A DNA stretch of 64,000 bases from Hyphomicrobiales bacterium (GCA_017642935.1 JAEPOK010000001.1:1116001-1180000); one strand, 5' to 3'; shown: positions 19,207-29,114, counted from the stretch's first letter. Notes: generated from the sequence alone by a model not told the origin. Numbers and translations: made by a program.

Positions 19207-20538
19207 CTATGGCGCGCTTGCAACACGCTGCTCAAAAAACCGCTCAACGGCTGTCGAAAGCGAGGCGATTGTGCGCTCGCGCCAAGCTGCGTCCGACAAA
19301 AGCCTGACATCGTCCTCGTTGGACAGGAATCCGAGTTCCAACAGAACGGATGGGATTTCCGGCGCTTTGAGCACCCGAAACCCCGCCGAGCGATGGGGAT
19401 TGTTGACCATGCGCGTGGCCGTCGACAGTTCGTTCACAACATCCTCGGCAAACGCCAGCGAAAAGCGGGTCGTTTCACGGCGGGTTAAGTCAATCAGAAT
19501 ATCGGCAACCTCGTTGGTCGCCGTTTCGGTGACATCCATGCCGGCGAGCATTTCCGAACGGCGTTCATTGTCGACCAGTTGCTGGGCGATCTCGTCCGAA
19601 GCACGATCGGAAAGCGTATAAACCGTGGCGCCGCGCATATCCCGGTGACGGACCAGCGAATCGGCGTGCACGGAGATGAAGAGATCGGCATGATGGTTCT
19701 GCGCGAACCTTACGCGGCCGGCCAAAGGAATGAAAACATCATCATCGCGGGTCATATAGACCTCAAAGCGACCGGTGGCCCGTAGATCGGCGACGAACTC
19801 GCGGGCGAAGCGCAGGACGACCTCTTTCTCCAGGACGCCTGACCGGCTGACGGCACCAGAATCGATGCCGCCATGGCCCGGATCAACCACAATGATCGGG
19901 CGTCCGCTGGTGTTGGCAATATCGAGCCGGTTTTCCTTTGGCGCCTCAACGCTGGCGAGAAAACTCTCACGCGTGCGCTCGACTTCGGCCATGAACCCAT
20001 CTTCATCGCTGCGCACAAGATCAAGCACCAAGCGCGCGGGCTGGTCATCAAGAGCTGCGAGCATCAGGATTTCGTCGATCACCACATAATCGGATAGATC
20101 GACGACGATGCGTCCACGACCAGGGGCAAATGGTCCATACCGAAAGGCGGAAATCAGCCCGCGTGGCTCAACATCCGCATCATCCATCGGTTCGAAGGAG
20201 AGGCCTGGCAAGTCCAAAATCAAGCGATTGGGCTCTGGCAACAGATAGACCGATGGCGCAACTTCGCCTGCCAGGTCGATGACAATACGTGTGCGAACCT
20301 CATCGCCAGCAATGCGGGCTGCAAGCGCGGCCGCCTGGTCTGCGGGCTGGAAGGACGCTTCTTCAGTTGCTTGCGCAGCCCAGGGCCAGAAGAGCCCGAT
20401 CAGGAGCAGCAGGCAAAGCGTGATCTTCACGATGGCCAGCGTGTTCGTCAGATTGTCGCCGCCTGAGCGCTCACGCGCCCGGGTCCCGGGAGTCTCTTGG
20501 GAAACAGGGAGGCCGAAGCTGGTCAATCGATCTCTCAT
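19207..20538 (-). CDS. amiC: N-acetylmuramoyl-L-alanine amidase with AMIN domain
   Basis: From ATG 20538 the product is 443 residues; a TTG three codons upstream is also open. A signal/anchor segment (ITLCLLLLIGLFWPWAAQA, near residue 45) has an unusually long N-terminal lead. An AMIN domain of about 110 residues follows, then an Amidase_3 domain with zinc ligands in VDPGHGGIDSGA, EKEVVLRFAREF and ISVHADS, and the catalytic glutamate in LLELGFLSN. It removes stem peptides from peptidoglycan during daughter cell separation. The N-terminal lead suggests the true start might be nearer the signal segment. The symbol is by family; amiA/amiB naming is equally possible. Confidence 0.9.
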   Translation of the reverse strand: MRDRLTSFGLPVSQETPGTRARERSGGDNLTNTLAIVKITLCLLLLIGLFWPWAAQATEEASFQPADQAAALAARIAGDEVRTRIVIDLAGEVAPSVYLLPEPNRLILDLPGLSFEPMDDADVEPRGLISAFRYGPFAPGRGRIVVDLSDYVVIDEILMLAALDDQPARLVLDLVRSDEDGFMAEVERTRESFLASVEAPKENRLDIANTSGRPIIVVDPGHGGIDSGAVSRSGVLEKEVVLRFAREFVADLRATGRFEVYMTRDDDVFIPLAGRVRFAQNHHADLFISVHADSLVRHRDMRGATVYTLSDRASDEIAQQLVDNERRSEMLAGMDVTETATNEVADILIDLTRRETTRFSLAFAEDVVNELSTATRMVNNPHRSAGFRVLKAPEIPSVLLELGFLSNEDDVRLLSDAAWRERTIASLSTAVERFFEQRVASAP

Positions 20539-20547
20539 CTTCTGCAA

Positions 20548-21310
20548 GACGGCTAAGCATACAAGGGCGCCACAGTGACGCCAAAGGCTTAGCCGCCATT
20601 TTTACGACGGTTACCACATCCTAAAGGCTGGTGGTAAACCAATCTCAAACAACCAATGAGCAGGGTTTTGGCCGAAATAGCAGGCCGGTTGGGCCACCAA
20701 GCACATTGATGATGCTTGCAAAATCGTCGTTGGAAGCGTACATCACAAGAACTTGCAGGGGGTGGCCGTGGTTAAAAATCAACCAGTCACGAGACCTTGT
20801 TGGCACTATGCGGCATTGATCTGATCGGCACCGGCGTTCCGCTGGACTTCGCCCATCCGAACCGAGTGCAGAGCGATCGGCCCTTTGAGGAGGGTTGGCA
20901 TACACCGTTCTCGAAGGCTTGGTTGTGGCTCCGACAGGAAGATGACTTTAACATCGCGGCTGTGCCTTGGGTCGTCGGCCCTTGCAAGATGATAGCTTTT
21001 TGGCGGTGCGCGATGTTCCGCGCCGCCTGTTAGACCGGAATACAAATGGTGCTGCGCCTGTTGCCTTGTGTATCGAACACCGCCTCGTCGCGGTTACGTT
21101 CGTATAGGCACGCGCCCGTCCATGACGTTATCGCTGACGACGGCGTCCGACGGAGGATTGCACCGGTTCCACCCGCTTTCGCTCGATCTCGATCGGCTGA
21201 GCCGCTTGCGGCCATCCGAAGGGGCAGCGCTTTTTTCTCTACAGAACCGTTGGCGACCGCCGCTGAGCTTGTTCCTCTTGCTCGGCCTGCGCGCCCCAAG
21301 GAACCCTTCA
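20548..21310. other. Intergenic region and long rne leader
   Basis: About 770 bases separate the divergent amiC and rne starts. No frame here has family-like coding sequence. A hairpin pairs GGTTACCAC (20609-20617) with GTGGTAAACC (20631-20640). The stretch nearest rne is a likely 5' leader, since RNase E genes in other bacteria have long autoregulatory leaders. No known RNA family could be recognised by eye. Confidence 0.5.
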
Positions 21311-23740
21311 ATGTCATCCAAAATGTTAATCGATGCCACCCACCGGGAAGAGACCCGTGTGGTGGTGAAGCGTGGCAATCGCGTCGAGGAGTTTGATTTC
21401 GAGACGCTCGCGAAGAAACAGCTTCGCGGTAATATCTATCTGGCCAAAGTAACACGCGTTGAACCTTCGCTGCAGGCAGCGTTTGTGGACTATGGCGGCA
21501 ACCGCCATGGCTTTCTGGCCTTCTCAGAAATCCACCCCGACTACTATCAAATCCCACAAGCCGATCGTGACGCCTTGCTTGCTGATGAGCGTGGCCATGA
21601 TGGCGAGTCAGACGACGACGCCAACGATACGCCTTCCGAAGCCGAAAACGGCGGCAATGTCGATGGCGACGGCCTGAGCGTCAAGGCGGCTGTCTCGGCT
21701 GGCCTGTTTGCGTCCGAAGAGGTCGCAGCTGACGACGATGAATCCGACAATGTGGACGAAAGCGGATCGGACGATGCGCTGGAGGAAGCCCGTCCGCGCC
21801 GCCGCCCCAGCCGCCGCCACTATAAAATCCAAGAAGTCATCAAACGTCGCCAAATCATTCTCGTGCAAGTGGTCAAGGAAGAACGCGGCAACAAAGGCGC
21901 AGCGCTGACGACCTATCTGTCACTGGCTGGCCGTTACGCCGTGCTGATGCCCAACACCCCACGTGGTGGTGGCATTTCGCGTAAGATCACCTCGGCTGCC
22001 GACCGCAAGCGCCTGAAAGAGGTGGTCAGCGATCTGGACGTGCCGGACGGCATGGGTGTCATCCTGCGCACGGCTGGCGCTAACCGCACCAAGGTCGAGA
22101 TCAAGCGCGACTTTGAATATATGATGCGGCTCTGGGAGACGGTGCGCGATGTCACGCTGAAATCCGCCGCCCCTGCCCTCGTTTATGAAGAAGGTAGCCT
22201 GATCAAGCGCTCGATCCGCGATCTGTATTCGCGCGACATCGATGAAGTCATGGTCGCTGGCGATGAAGGCTATCGCGAGGCCAAGGACTTTATGCGGATG
22301 CTTATGCCGAGCCACGCCCGCAACGTGAAACCTTATCGTGATCCGACACCGCTCTTCACAGCCCAAGGCGTGGAAGAGCAGCTCGATTCCATGTTCGAGC
22401 CGACGGTGAAGCTGAAATCCGGCGGCTATCTGGTGATCAACCAGACCGAAGCGCTGGTCGCCATCGATGTGAACTCGGGTAAATCGACCAAAGAGCACAA
22501 TATCGAGGACACTGCGGTTTCCACCAATCTGGAAGCGGCTGACGAAATCGCGCGTCAATTGCGTCTGCGTGATCTGGCCGGTCTGATCGTCTGCGACTTC
22601 ATCGACATGGAGGAAAAGCGCAACAATCGGGCTGTTGAAAAGCGCATGAAGGATGCGCTGAAAAGCGACCGTGCGCGCATTCAGGTCGGTCGGATTTCGC
22701 ATTTTGGCCTGTTAGAGATGTCGCGCCAGCGGATCCGCACCTCGCTGATCGAAAGCACCATGGAGCCTTGCCCGCACTGCGCCGGTACTGGCCACACACG
22801 TGCGTCCTCATCGGTGGCGCTCCAAATCCTTCGGCAGGCCGAAGCGCAGCTCCTGCGCCACCAGGGCCACCACGCCAATGTCGCGTTGCGCTCGGAAACG
22901 GCCCTTTACATCTTGAACCATAAGCGGGCGATGCTCGCTGATCTTGAGGCTCGGTATGGCCGCCGGGTCGTGTTCACAGTCGATGGCTCCATGGCCGCCG
23001 ATGCCTTCACCATCACTCGCGGTGAGGCTGCCGACCCGCGCGATGTGGTGCCGCTAGCGGCTGTGGTGCAACCGACCAGTGTCGATCTGGAGGCCGAAGA
23101 ACGCGCTGACCAAGCCGCCGCAGAGGCTGCTGAAGCCGAAGAGCGCGCGCTTGAAGCCGACAATGATGATAAGCGCTCAGAGAAAGATGTGCGCTCTTCG
23201 TCCGATGACGAGGAAAGTGGCGATGGCCGCAAACGCCGTCGCCGTCGTCGTCGCCGCAGAGGTGGTGGAGACGACGAAGCTGAGCGCGGCTCGGACGAAA
23301 ACGGTGAGGAAGAAACCGCAGAAGCCAAGTCCACTGACGATGAAACGTCCGAAGACGAAGGCGAGCCGAAAAAACGCCGGCGCTCACGTCGCGGAGGACG
23401 TCGTCGTCGCGGTGGTCGCGGCAACGGTGATAGCAATGGCGACGCGACTACGGACGGGGAAGCGGATGCCGACGGCAACGTTGCTGAGCCGGCTGCCGAA
23501 AAAGTTGCTGATACTGAGATAACCGCAGTCGCTGATCCGGTGGAAGAAACTGCTGATGAACCGGTAGCGGAACAATCTGCAGCCGAAGAGGTTGTAGTCG
23601 TTGAGCAGCCCGCCGTTGCAACTGTTGAACCCGAGCCGGAGCCAGTGCCCGAACCGGCGAAAGACCCGGTTGTGGAAAGCTCCAACCCCGACTCCGGTCC
23701 CAAAAAACAAGGCTGGTGGCAGAAGCGCTCGTTCTTTTAG
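21311..23740 (+). CDS. rne: Ribonuclease E
   Basis: Starting at ATG 21311 the product is 809 residues. The upstream 81 codons are open but not family-like, and an AAGGA ribosome site lies 8 bases before 21311. The S1 domain (LRGNIYLAKVTRVEPSLQAA) is interrupted by an acidic insert of roughly 90 residues, as is common in alphaproteobacteria. The DNase I-like catalytic region has AIDVNSGKSTKEHNIEDT and VCDFIDMEEKRNN, each with a metal-binding aspartate. The zinc link is EPCPHCAGTG. The C-terminal half is a disordered scaffold of alternating acidic and Arg-rich blocks ending in GWWQKRSFF, a conserved alphaproteobacterial tail. It starts mRNA decay and rRNA/tRNA processing. Confidence 0.97.
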   Translation: MSSKMLIDATHREETRVVVKRGNRVEEFDFETLAKKQLRGNIYLAKVTRVEPSLQAAFVDYGGNRHGFLAFSEIHPDYYQIPQADRDALLADERGHDGESDDDANDTPSEAENGGNVDGDGLSVKAAVSAGLFASEEVAADDDESDNVDESGSDDALEEARPRRRPSRRHYKIQEVIKRRQIILVQVVKEERGNKGAALTTYLSLAGRYAVLMPNTPRGGGISRKITSAADRKRLKEVVSDLDVPDGMGVILRTAGANRTKVEIKRDFEYMMRLWETVRDVTLKSAAPALVYEEGSLIKRSIRDLYSRDIDEVMVAGDEGYREAKDFMRMLMPSHARNVKPYRDPTPLFTAQGVEEQLDSMFEPTVKLKSGGYLVINQTEALVAIDVNSGKSTKEHNIEDTAVSTNLEAADEIARQLRLRDLAGLIVCDFIDMEEKRNNRAVEKRMKDALKSDRARIQVGRISHFGLLEMSRQRIRTSLIESTMEPCPHCAGTGHTRASSSVALQILRQAEAQLLRHQGHHANVALRSETALYILNHKRAMLADLEARYGRRVVFTVDGSMAADAFTITRGEAADPRDVVPLAAVVQPTSVDLEAEERADQAAAEAAEAEERALEADNDDKRSEKDVRSSSDDEESGDGRKRRRRRRRRRGGGDDEAERGSDENGEEETAEAKSTDDETSEDEGEPKKRRRSRRGGRRRRGGRGNGDSNGDATTDGEADADGNVAEPAAEKVADTEITAVADPVEETADEPVAEQSAAEEVVVVEQPAVATVEPEPEPVPEPAKDPVVESSNPDSGPKKQGWWQKRSFF

Positions 23741-23749
23741 GGCGTAGGC

Positions 23750-24211
23750 ATGCCGTCGCTTCCTGACAACACAGGCCCGCGTCTTGCTGCGCGGGCCTTA
23801 ATCGTTGAAAATGAACGGCTTTTGATGGTGAACGCCTATCCAGGCGGCACGTCAGACCTCTGGTGTGCGCCGGGCGGCGGCGTTGAAAAGCACCAATCGA
23901 TTCCGGACAATCTGAAGCGCGAAGTGTTTGAAGAAACCGGACTGACCATTGACGTTGGCGGGCTGGCCGGCATCAACGAGTTCCACGATCCAGATTCCGG
24001 ATTTCATCAAGTGGATTTGTTTTTCCGCGCCGCCATCCTTGATGGCAAAATCGATCCGGCCTGGCGCGACCCCGACAATGTGGTCAGCGAGCGCCGGTTC
24101 ATGTCGCGTCTCGAGCTCAACCAGTCGCGACACAAGCCCGACCGTCTGGCCGACTTCGCATTTGGTCGCGACTCGGCCGCCTACGACCCACTCGAACTGT
24201 TGGTGCGCTGA
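23750..24211 (+). CDS. Nudix hydrolase
   Basis: This 153-residue protein has a Nudix box with REVFEETGL preceded by GGGVEKHQS. In the canonical GX5EX7REUXEEXGU box the first glutamate is here a glutamine, while the catalytic REXXEE part is intact. Substrate is probably a nucleoside diphosphate derivative, but the specificity is unknown. It begins 9 bases after the rne stop and is likely co-transcribed with rne. It converges on an aminotransferase gene with a 9-base gap. Confidence 0.88.
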   Translation: MPSLPDNTGPRLAARALIVENERLLMVNAYPGGTSDLWCAPGGGVEKHQSIPDNLKREVFEETGLTIDVGGLAGINEFHDPDSGFHQVDLFFRAAILDGKIDPAWRDPDNVVSERRFMSRLELNQSRHKPDRLADFAFGRDSAAYDPLELLVR

Positions 24212-24220
24212 ACGTTGTTC

Positions 24221-25450
24221 TCAAAGCCGGTTGGTACGCCGCCGGACCCAGGTTTCGAACAGCGAGGCAGCTTGCTTGATCGTCTCGTGACTGCCGGCGA
24301 AAGAAATCCGCACGAAAGACTCACCGTGAACCGGGTCGAAGTCGTTGCCTGGGGTGATCGCGACACCGGTCTCCTCTAGCAACGCATTGCAAAGGTCTGC
24401 AGCATCTTCTGCGGGCCGAAGGATCGAACCGACTGGCCAATAGGCATAAAATGCGCCGTCTGGTGGCGGACCGCCGGTCAGTCCGAGCGCGCTCTGAGTG
24501 GTGAGCAGCACCTGGCGGTTGGCGGCATACTCGGCCTTGATGGATTCCAGCTCATCGGTTGCGTCAAAGGCGGCAATGGCGGCAGCCTGCGATAGGCTTG
24601 GCGCGCAAATGAAAAGGTTCTGGGCCAACGCCTCGGCGCTGCGCACCAAGCGTTCCGGCAGGATCATCCAGCCGATCCGCCAGCCGGTCATGCAATAGTA
24701 TTTGGAGAAGGAGTTGATGATGATTGCATCGTCATCATAGGCAAGCGCACAGCACTCTTTGCCGTCAAAAACCAGCCCGTGATAGATCTCGTCCGACACG
24801 TACCAGATGCCCGCCCGCTTACAGCAATCGGCGAGCGTTTCAATGGCCTGCAGCGGCATAACCGTGCCGGTCGGGTTGTTGGGCGAGGCGATGAGTACAG
24901 CACGGATCGGCGCTTCTTCATGGTGTTTGGCCAGCGTCTGCGGCGTCAGCACCCAGCCATCCTCAGCCTTTAGATCGATTTCAACCGGTTCCAGGCCGAG
25001 CGCGCGCACAATGTTGCGATAAGCCGGATAGCCAGGACGCGGCAAAGCAATCCGGTCGCCGGGATCACACAGCAACAAAAAAGCCAGCGAAAAACTGGCT
25101 GACGAGCCCGTCGTGACCATCACTCGCGAGGGATCGATCAGTTGGCCATAGTGCTCCTTGTAATGGCGGGCGATGCGCTCGCGAAGCGGCTTAGTGCCAA
25201 CCGCTTCGGTGTACCCAATGCGCCCGTCGGCGAGCATGGTCGCAGCCGCATCGCGGACACTCTGTGGTGTCGCGGCTCCGGGCTGACCGACCTCCAAATG
25301 GTAGGTTGCCTCGCCCTTCGCTTCACGCAAATTGGCCGCGGCCAGCACATCCATCGCCAAGAAAGAATCGACCCGGCGTGCCTGTGCCACATGGCGTTCT
25401 GGCGGACTGTGCCGCTCTTGACCTTTGGTCGTTTTTTCGATGGCTGCCAT
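24221..25450 (-). CDS. PLP-dependent class I/II aminotransferase
   Basis: The 409-residue fold-type I enzyme has the cofactor aspartate in YVSDEIYHGL, the PLP lysine in SFSKYYCMTGWRIGW and the carboxylate arginine in FVRISFAG. ASPNNPTGT is the conserved loop. It is aspartate aminotransferase-like; the exact amino acid is not decidable. I choose ATG 25450, which has GAGGAA about 11 bases upstream, rather than the longer frame to 25534. No operon partner is evident. Confidence 0.88.
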   Translation of the reverse strand: MAAIEKTTKGQERHSPPERHVAQARRVDSFLAMDVLAAANLREAKGEATYHLEVGQPGAATPQSVRDAAATMLADGRIGYTEAVGTKPLRERIARHYKEHYGQLIDPSRVMVTTGSSASFSLAFLLLCDPGDRIALPRPGYPAYRNIVRALGLEPVEIDLKAEDGWVLTPQTLAKHHEEAPIRAVLIASPNNPTGTVMPLQAIETLADCCKRAGIWYVSDEIYHGLVFDGKECCALAYDDDAIIINSFSKYYCMTGWRIGWMILPERLVRSAEALAQNLFICAPSLSQAAAIAAFDATDELESIKAEYAANRQVLLTTQSALGLTGGPPPDGAFYAYWPVGSILRPAEDAADLCNALLEETGVAITPGNDFDPVHGESFVRISFAGSHETIKQAASLFETWVRRRTNRL

Positions 25451-25673
25451 TGACCGGGTGCTTCCTCTGCATTTGGAACATTCGCCAGCCTGGTGATACG
25501 CAACGCTGCGCCATCCAACAATGTCGGAAATCACGGGGCTCCAGCCGGTTCGACATTGACCATCGCGGCGCGACTGCTAGGTTTCGTGTCCTTGCCAGGC
25601 CTCCCAGAACCGGCTGGCAATGCCCATTGACGATGCCCCATTCTTGCCGTTTCCCCATCGGAGTGTCGGCCAC

Positions 25674-27038
25674 ATGAACCGATCCGCTCTTCTCGCTCGC
25701 GCTTGGCTGTTCAGCGCACTCCTCATCGCCTCGCAGTTTTTGGTTTCCACCGCCGAGGCCCAGCGCCAAATTTCTGTTTTTCGTGACGCCGAAGTTGAGG
25801 CTTTGGTCGCAGACTATGTGGCGCCGATCCTGCGCGCGGCCGGCATTCGCGGCAGCTCAATCCAGGTCGTTCTCGTCAATGAGCGCGATTTCAACGCCTT
25901 TGTCGCCGATGGGCGGCGGATCTTCATCAATCTTGGGGTGCTTCTACAATCGGACACGCCCAACGAGGTGATCGGCGTTCTAGCCCACGAGACCGGCCAT
26001 CTGGCCGGTGCTCACCTCACCCGTTTGCGGCAGGAAATCTCGCGTTCTCAGATCATTTCTGCCGTAACCATGCTCGCCGGTGCCGCAGCGATGGCGGCAG
26101 CCGCCAGCGCAGGTAGCAGTGAAGGCGTGGCGGCTGGTCAAGGCATCGCCTTGGGTGGGCAAACCGCGGCTCAACGATCCCTGCTCGCCTACCAACGCGG
26201 TGAAGAACTGGCCGCTGACCGCGCCGCGATCACCTACCTCAATGCCACCGGTCAATCCGCGCAGGGCATGCTGGAAGTGTTTGGTCGCTTTGCCGATCAG
26301 ACCATGTTTACTGGCCGATTTGTCGATCCTTATGTGCGATCGCACCCAATGGCGCGAGACAGGATTAACCAGATTGAACGCTTGGCGCGTCAAAGTCAGT
26401 ATTTTGAACGCCGCGACCCACCGGAACTGCAACTGCGCCACGACATGGCGCTTGCGCGTCTGACTGCTTTGCTCGATGGCGAGCGCACGGTCATCCGGCG
26501 CTATCCCAACAGCGATACGTCACTGCCAGCGCGGTATGCTCGCGCCCTGGTTGAAGGTCGTACAGGTTCTGCCCGAAGCGCGATCCAGCAACTGGATCAA
26601 CTGATTGCCATTCAGCCGTCCAACCCTTTCTTCTGGGAGGCGCGCGGTACGATCCTCTTTGAGAACGGCAACCCAGCCGACGCGGCGCGAAGTTGGGCGC
26701 GGGCGCTGGAGCTGGCACCCAACAACACCATGATCCGCGTCTTTTATGGTGCGGCGCTTGTCGAAAGCGGAGATGCTAACGTTCTTTCCACTGCTATTGG
26801 CGAGTTGGAGCGCGGCCTTGCCAACGATCAAAGCTTGGCGTTCGGCTATCGCTTTCTCGGCCAGGCTTATGCCCGCAACGGCAACACCGCCATGGCCCAG
26901 CTCGCCTCAGGATTGGAAGCGTTTGCGCGGGGTGATATCCAAGGCGCCAAGGGCTTTGCGGCCCGCGCGCAGCTCAATTTGCCGCGCGGTTCGACCGGAT
27001 GGTTGCGTGCCGCCGATATCCTGGCCTACGACGAGTAA
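25674..27038 (+). CDS. M48 metalloprotease with TPR domain (BepA/YfgC-like)
   Basis: From ATG 25674 the product is 454 residues with a clear signal peptide (LLARAWLFSALLIASQFLVS, cut near AEA-QRQ). The zinc motif is AHETGHLAGAH and the third ligand is in RGEELAADRAA. The C-terminal ~200 residues are TPR-like helical repeats (ALELAPNNTMIRVFYGAALV). Periplasmic proteases of this build degrade misassembled outer-membrane proteins such as LptD. The next gene is a DsbA-like oxidoreductase 63 bases downstream, consistent with an envelope quality-control pair. Confidence 0.92.
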   Translation: MNRSALLARAWLFSALLIASQFLVSTAEAQRQISVFRDAEVEALVADYVAPILRAAGIRGSSIQVVLVNERDFNAFVADGRRIFINLGVLLQSDTPNEVIGVLAHETGHLAGAHLTRLRQEISRSQIISAVTMLAGAAAMAAAASAGSSEGVAAGQGIALGGQTAAQRSLLAYQRGEELAADRAAITYLNATGQSAQGMLEVFGRFADQTMFTGRFVDPYVRSHPMARDRINQIERLARQSQYFERRDPPELQLRHDMALARLTALLDGERTVIRRYPNSDTSLPARYARALVEGRTGSARSAIQQLDQLIAIQPSNPFFWEARGTILFENGNPADAARSWARALELAPNNTMIRVFYGAALVESGDANVLSTAIGELERGLANDQSLAFGYRFLGQAYARNGNTAMAQLASGLEAFARGDIQGAKGFAARAQLNLPRGSTGWLRAADILAYDE

Positions 27039-27101
27039 GCCTGCCCATCCCGTTCTGCACTGCTTGGTCATCCAGCAAGGGCGATCACAAAAGGAAATCA
27101 T

Positions 27102-27998
27102 ATGTCTCGTCCCCTACTTGGTCTTGTGGCCATCGCGGGCATTGCCCTTCCGATCGGTCTTGGCGCCTTTGCGCTCACCAACACGGCGCCGACGGTTGGT
27201 CGCCAGATTGCAGGCCTTGATGCCGAACTGCTTGAGCGCGCGGTCGAGGCCGAAACTCTACCACTGGACCTCGCCCCAGCGGCACCAACACCAATAAGTT
27301 CTTCGACGAGCCTTTCGGCTTTGGCGGAAGCCGACCGTGAAGGCGCCGTTGCCCTGGTGCGCCAGGCCCTGCTCGACAATCCCTTGATTCTCGACGAGGC
27401 CGTCGAAGCTCTTGAAGCCGCACGGGCCTCAGCCGAGGTGGACCTTGTTGCAGACGTGATCGCTGAAAATGCCGATCTGCTGTTCGACGATCAGAATGCC
27501 AGCATCATGGGCAACCCCGACGGGGCGATCACGCTCGTTGAGTTCATGGATTACAATTGCGGCTTCTGCAAACGCGCCCATGGCGACGTGATGCGCCTCA
27601 TCGCCGAGCAAAACGATGTGCGGGTTCTCGTCAAAGACTTTCCGGTCCTGGGGCCAGGATCGCTTGAGGCGGCCCAGGTTGCTGTGGCCTTTCGGGCCAT
27701 TGGCGGCGACATGACGGCGTTCATCGACGCGATGATGAACGAGTCCGTTCAGGCCGACGCTGCGATGGCGCGCCGCGTGGCCTTGGAGCTCGGCGCCGAC
27801 GAGCCAGCGCTTGACCTGGCGCTCGACAGCCCATCCCTGATGGAGCCCATCGGCGAGGCCTACGCCTTAGCCGAACAGCTTAACATTCGTGGCACACCCG
27901 CCTTCATCGTCGGCGACCAACGGTTGATGGGCGCTGTCGGATTTGACCGGCTCGCGGAGGCCATACAAGTTGAGCGTGATCGCCTGTCGGCGCTCTAG
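27102..27998 (+). CDS. DsbA-family thiol-disulfide oxidoreductase
   Basis: This 298-residue protein has an N-terminal signal/anchor (LLGLVAIAGIALPIGLGAFA), then an Ala-rich helical region of about 110 residues, then a thioredoxin-fold DsbA domain. The active site is FMDYNCGFCKRAHGD (CGFC) and the cis-Pro loop is NIRGTPAFIVGD. Domain order resembles Com1/BdbD-like proteins. It probably makes or shuffles disulfides in periplasmic proteins. An AAGGAAA ribosome site precedes the ATG. The aroQ gene follows 40 bases downstream. Confidence 0.92.
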   Translation: MSRPLLGLVAIAGIALPIGLGAFALTNTAPTVGRQIAGLDAELLERAVEAETLPLDLAPAAPTPISSSTSLSALAEADREGAVALVRQALLDNPLILDEAVEALEAARASAEVDLVADVIAENADLLFDDQNASIMGNPDGAITLVEFMDYNCGFCKRAHGDVMRLIAEQNDVRVLVKDFPVLGPGSLEAAQVAVAFRAIGGDMTAFIDAMMNESVQADAAMARRVALELGADEPALDLALDSPSLMEPIGEAYALAEQLNIRGTPAFIVGDQRLMGAVGFDRLAEAIQVERDRLSAL

Positions 27999-28038
27999 TC
28001 GATTCGCGGCGCAACTTCTCCACCGGGCTGGATGCATT

Positions 28039-28476
28039 ATGGCCACCGTCTTCATTCTCAACGGTCCCAATCTCAATCTTTTGGGGCAACGTGAGCCGCA
28101 TCTCTACGGCCATGAAACGCTGGATGATTTGGAGGCCATGTGCCGTGATCATGCGGCAGATATCGACCTAGAGATCGATTTTCGGCAGTCCAACCATGAG
28201 GGCGTGCTCGTCGACTGGGTCCATGAGGCGCGCCGGCTCGCCGACGGGTTGATCTGCAATTTCGGCGCCTACAGCCACACGTCGATTGCGTTGCACGATG
28301 CGCTGAAAGCCGCAGACTTGCCGGCCATTGAAGTCCATTTGAGCAACATCCACGCGCGCGAACCCTTCCGCCACACAAGCCATACCGCGCAAGCCTCAAA
28401 GGGCATGATTGCCGGGCTTGGCGCCGTTGGCTATCGGCTGGCTCTGACCGCGCTTTCGGACCTGATCGACGCTTAA
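28039..28476 (+). CDS. aroQ: 3-dehydroquinate dehydratase, type II
   Basis: This 145-residue protein is the normal size for type II dehydroquinase. It starts MATVFILNGPNLNLLGQREP, with the catalytic tyrosine just after it (LYG), NFGAYSHTSIALHDAL in the middle and the catalytic histidine in VHLSNIHAREPFRHTS. It carries out the third step of the shikimate pathway in the cytoplasm. The frame is open further upstream into the DsbA-like gene, but homologues start here. It is followed by accB after 137 bases, an order common in alphaproteobacteria. Confidence 0.97.
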   Translation: MATVFILNGPNLNLLGQREPHLYGHETLDDLEAMCRDHAADIDLEIDFRQSNHEGVLVDWVHEARRLADGLICNFGAYSHTSIALHDALKAADLPAIEVHLSNIHAREPFRHTSHTAQASKGMIAGLGAVGYRLALTALSDLIDA

Positions 28477-28613
28477 TCATGGCCGCATACAGGCAGTGGA
28501 CGGCCAGCACACGAGCGGCTATACCGCGCCGATCAATTCACCTACCCTTGTGATCGCGTGCGCACGTCTCCTCGGCTCTGTTACGACGTGCGGTGATGAG
28601 TGAAAGAGTTTCT

Positions 28614-29093
28614 ATGTCGAAGTCCAAGGCCACCATCGATCAGGATTTTATTCGTCAATTGGCGCTGCTGCTCAATGAGACGGATCTGACTGAGATCGAG
28701 GTTGAACAAGACGACACCCGGGTTCGCATCGCCCGCACGCCAGCAGCGGTGACCCATACCGCACAGGTTCCGGCCCCAGTCGCGGCCGCACCGGCGGCTT
28801 CAGCTGCTCCGGCGCAAGCAACATCTGCCCCTGCTGATGCGCCTTCGGAGAAAACAGAGGGCGAAGCCGTTCGCTCGCCGATGGTCGGCACCGCATACCT
28901 CTCGCCGGAGCCAGGTTCCGCCGCTTACATCAAGGTGGGCGACACGGTTCGTGAAGGACAAACGCTTCTGATCGTTGAAGCAATGAAGACTATGAACCAA
29001 ATCCCGGCAACGGCATCCGGCGTGGTGCAAGAGATTTTGGTGACCGACAAGCAGCCGGTCGAGTATGGTGAGCCGCTGGTGATTATCGCCTGA
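28614..29093 (+). CDS. accB: Biotin carboxyl carrier protein of acetyl-CoA carboxylase
   Basis: From ATG 28614 the product is 159 residues. The N-terminal ~45 residues are helical and are followed by an Ala/Pro-rich hinge. The C-terminal biotinyl domain has the biotin lysine in [16 protein letters not shown] carries carboxybiotin between AccC and AccAD in fatty acid synthesis. An in-frame ATG at 28593 gives seven extra residues; GAAAGAG upstream of 28614 favours the shorter form. It forms an operon with accC, 21 bases downstream. Confidence 0.96.
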   Translation: MSKSKATIDQDFIRQLALLLNETDLTEIEVEQDDTRVRIARTPAAVTHTAQVPAPVAAAPAASAAPAQATSAPADAPSEKTEGEAVRSPMVGTAYLSPEPGSAAYIKVGDTVREGQTLLIVEAMKTMNQIPATASGVVQEILVTDKQPVEYGEPLVIIA

Positions 29094-29114
29094 TAGGGCG
29101 CGGAGTTTTCAGAC

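Noticed and set aside
20797-21045. Small protein genes in the rne upstream region
   Set aside because: Several short frames on both strands overlap here, none has a ribosome site or recognisable sequence.
21068-21310. N-terminal extension of RNase E
   Set aside because: The 81 extra residues are unlike the family, and a ribosome site precedes ATG 21311.
22906-23703. A Ser/Ala-rich minus-strand frame opposite the rne C-terminus
   Set aside because: Low-complexity shadow of the acidic/Arg-rich RNase E tail.
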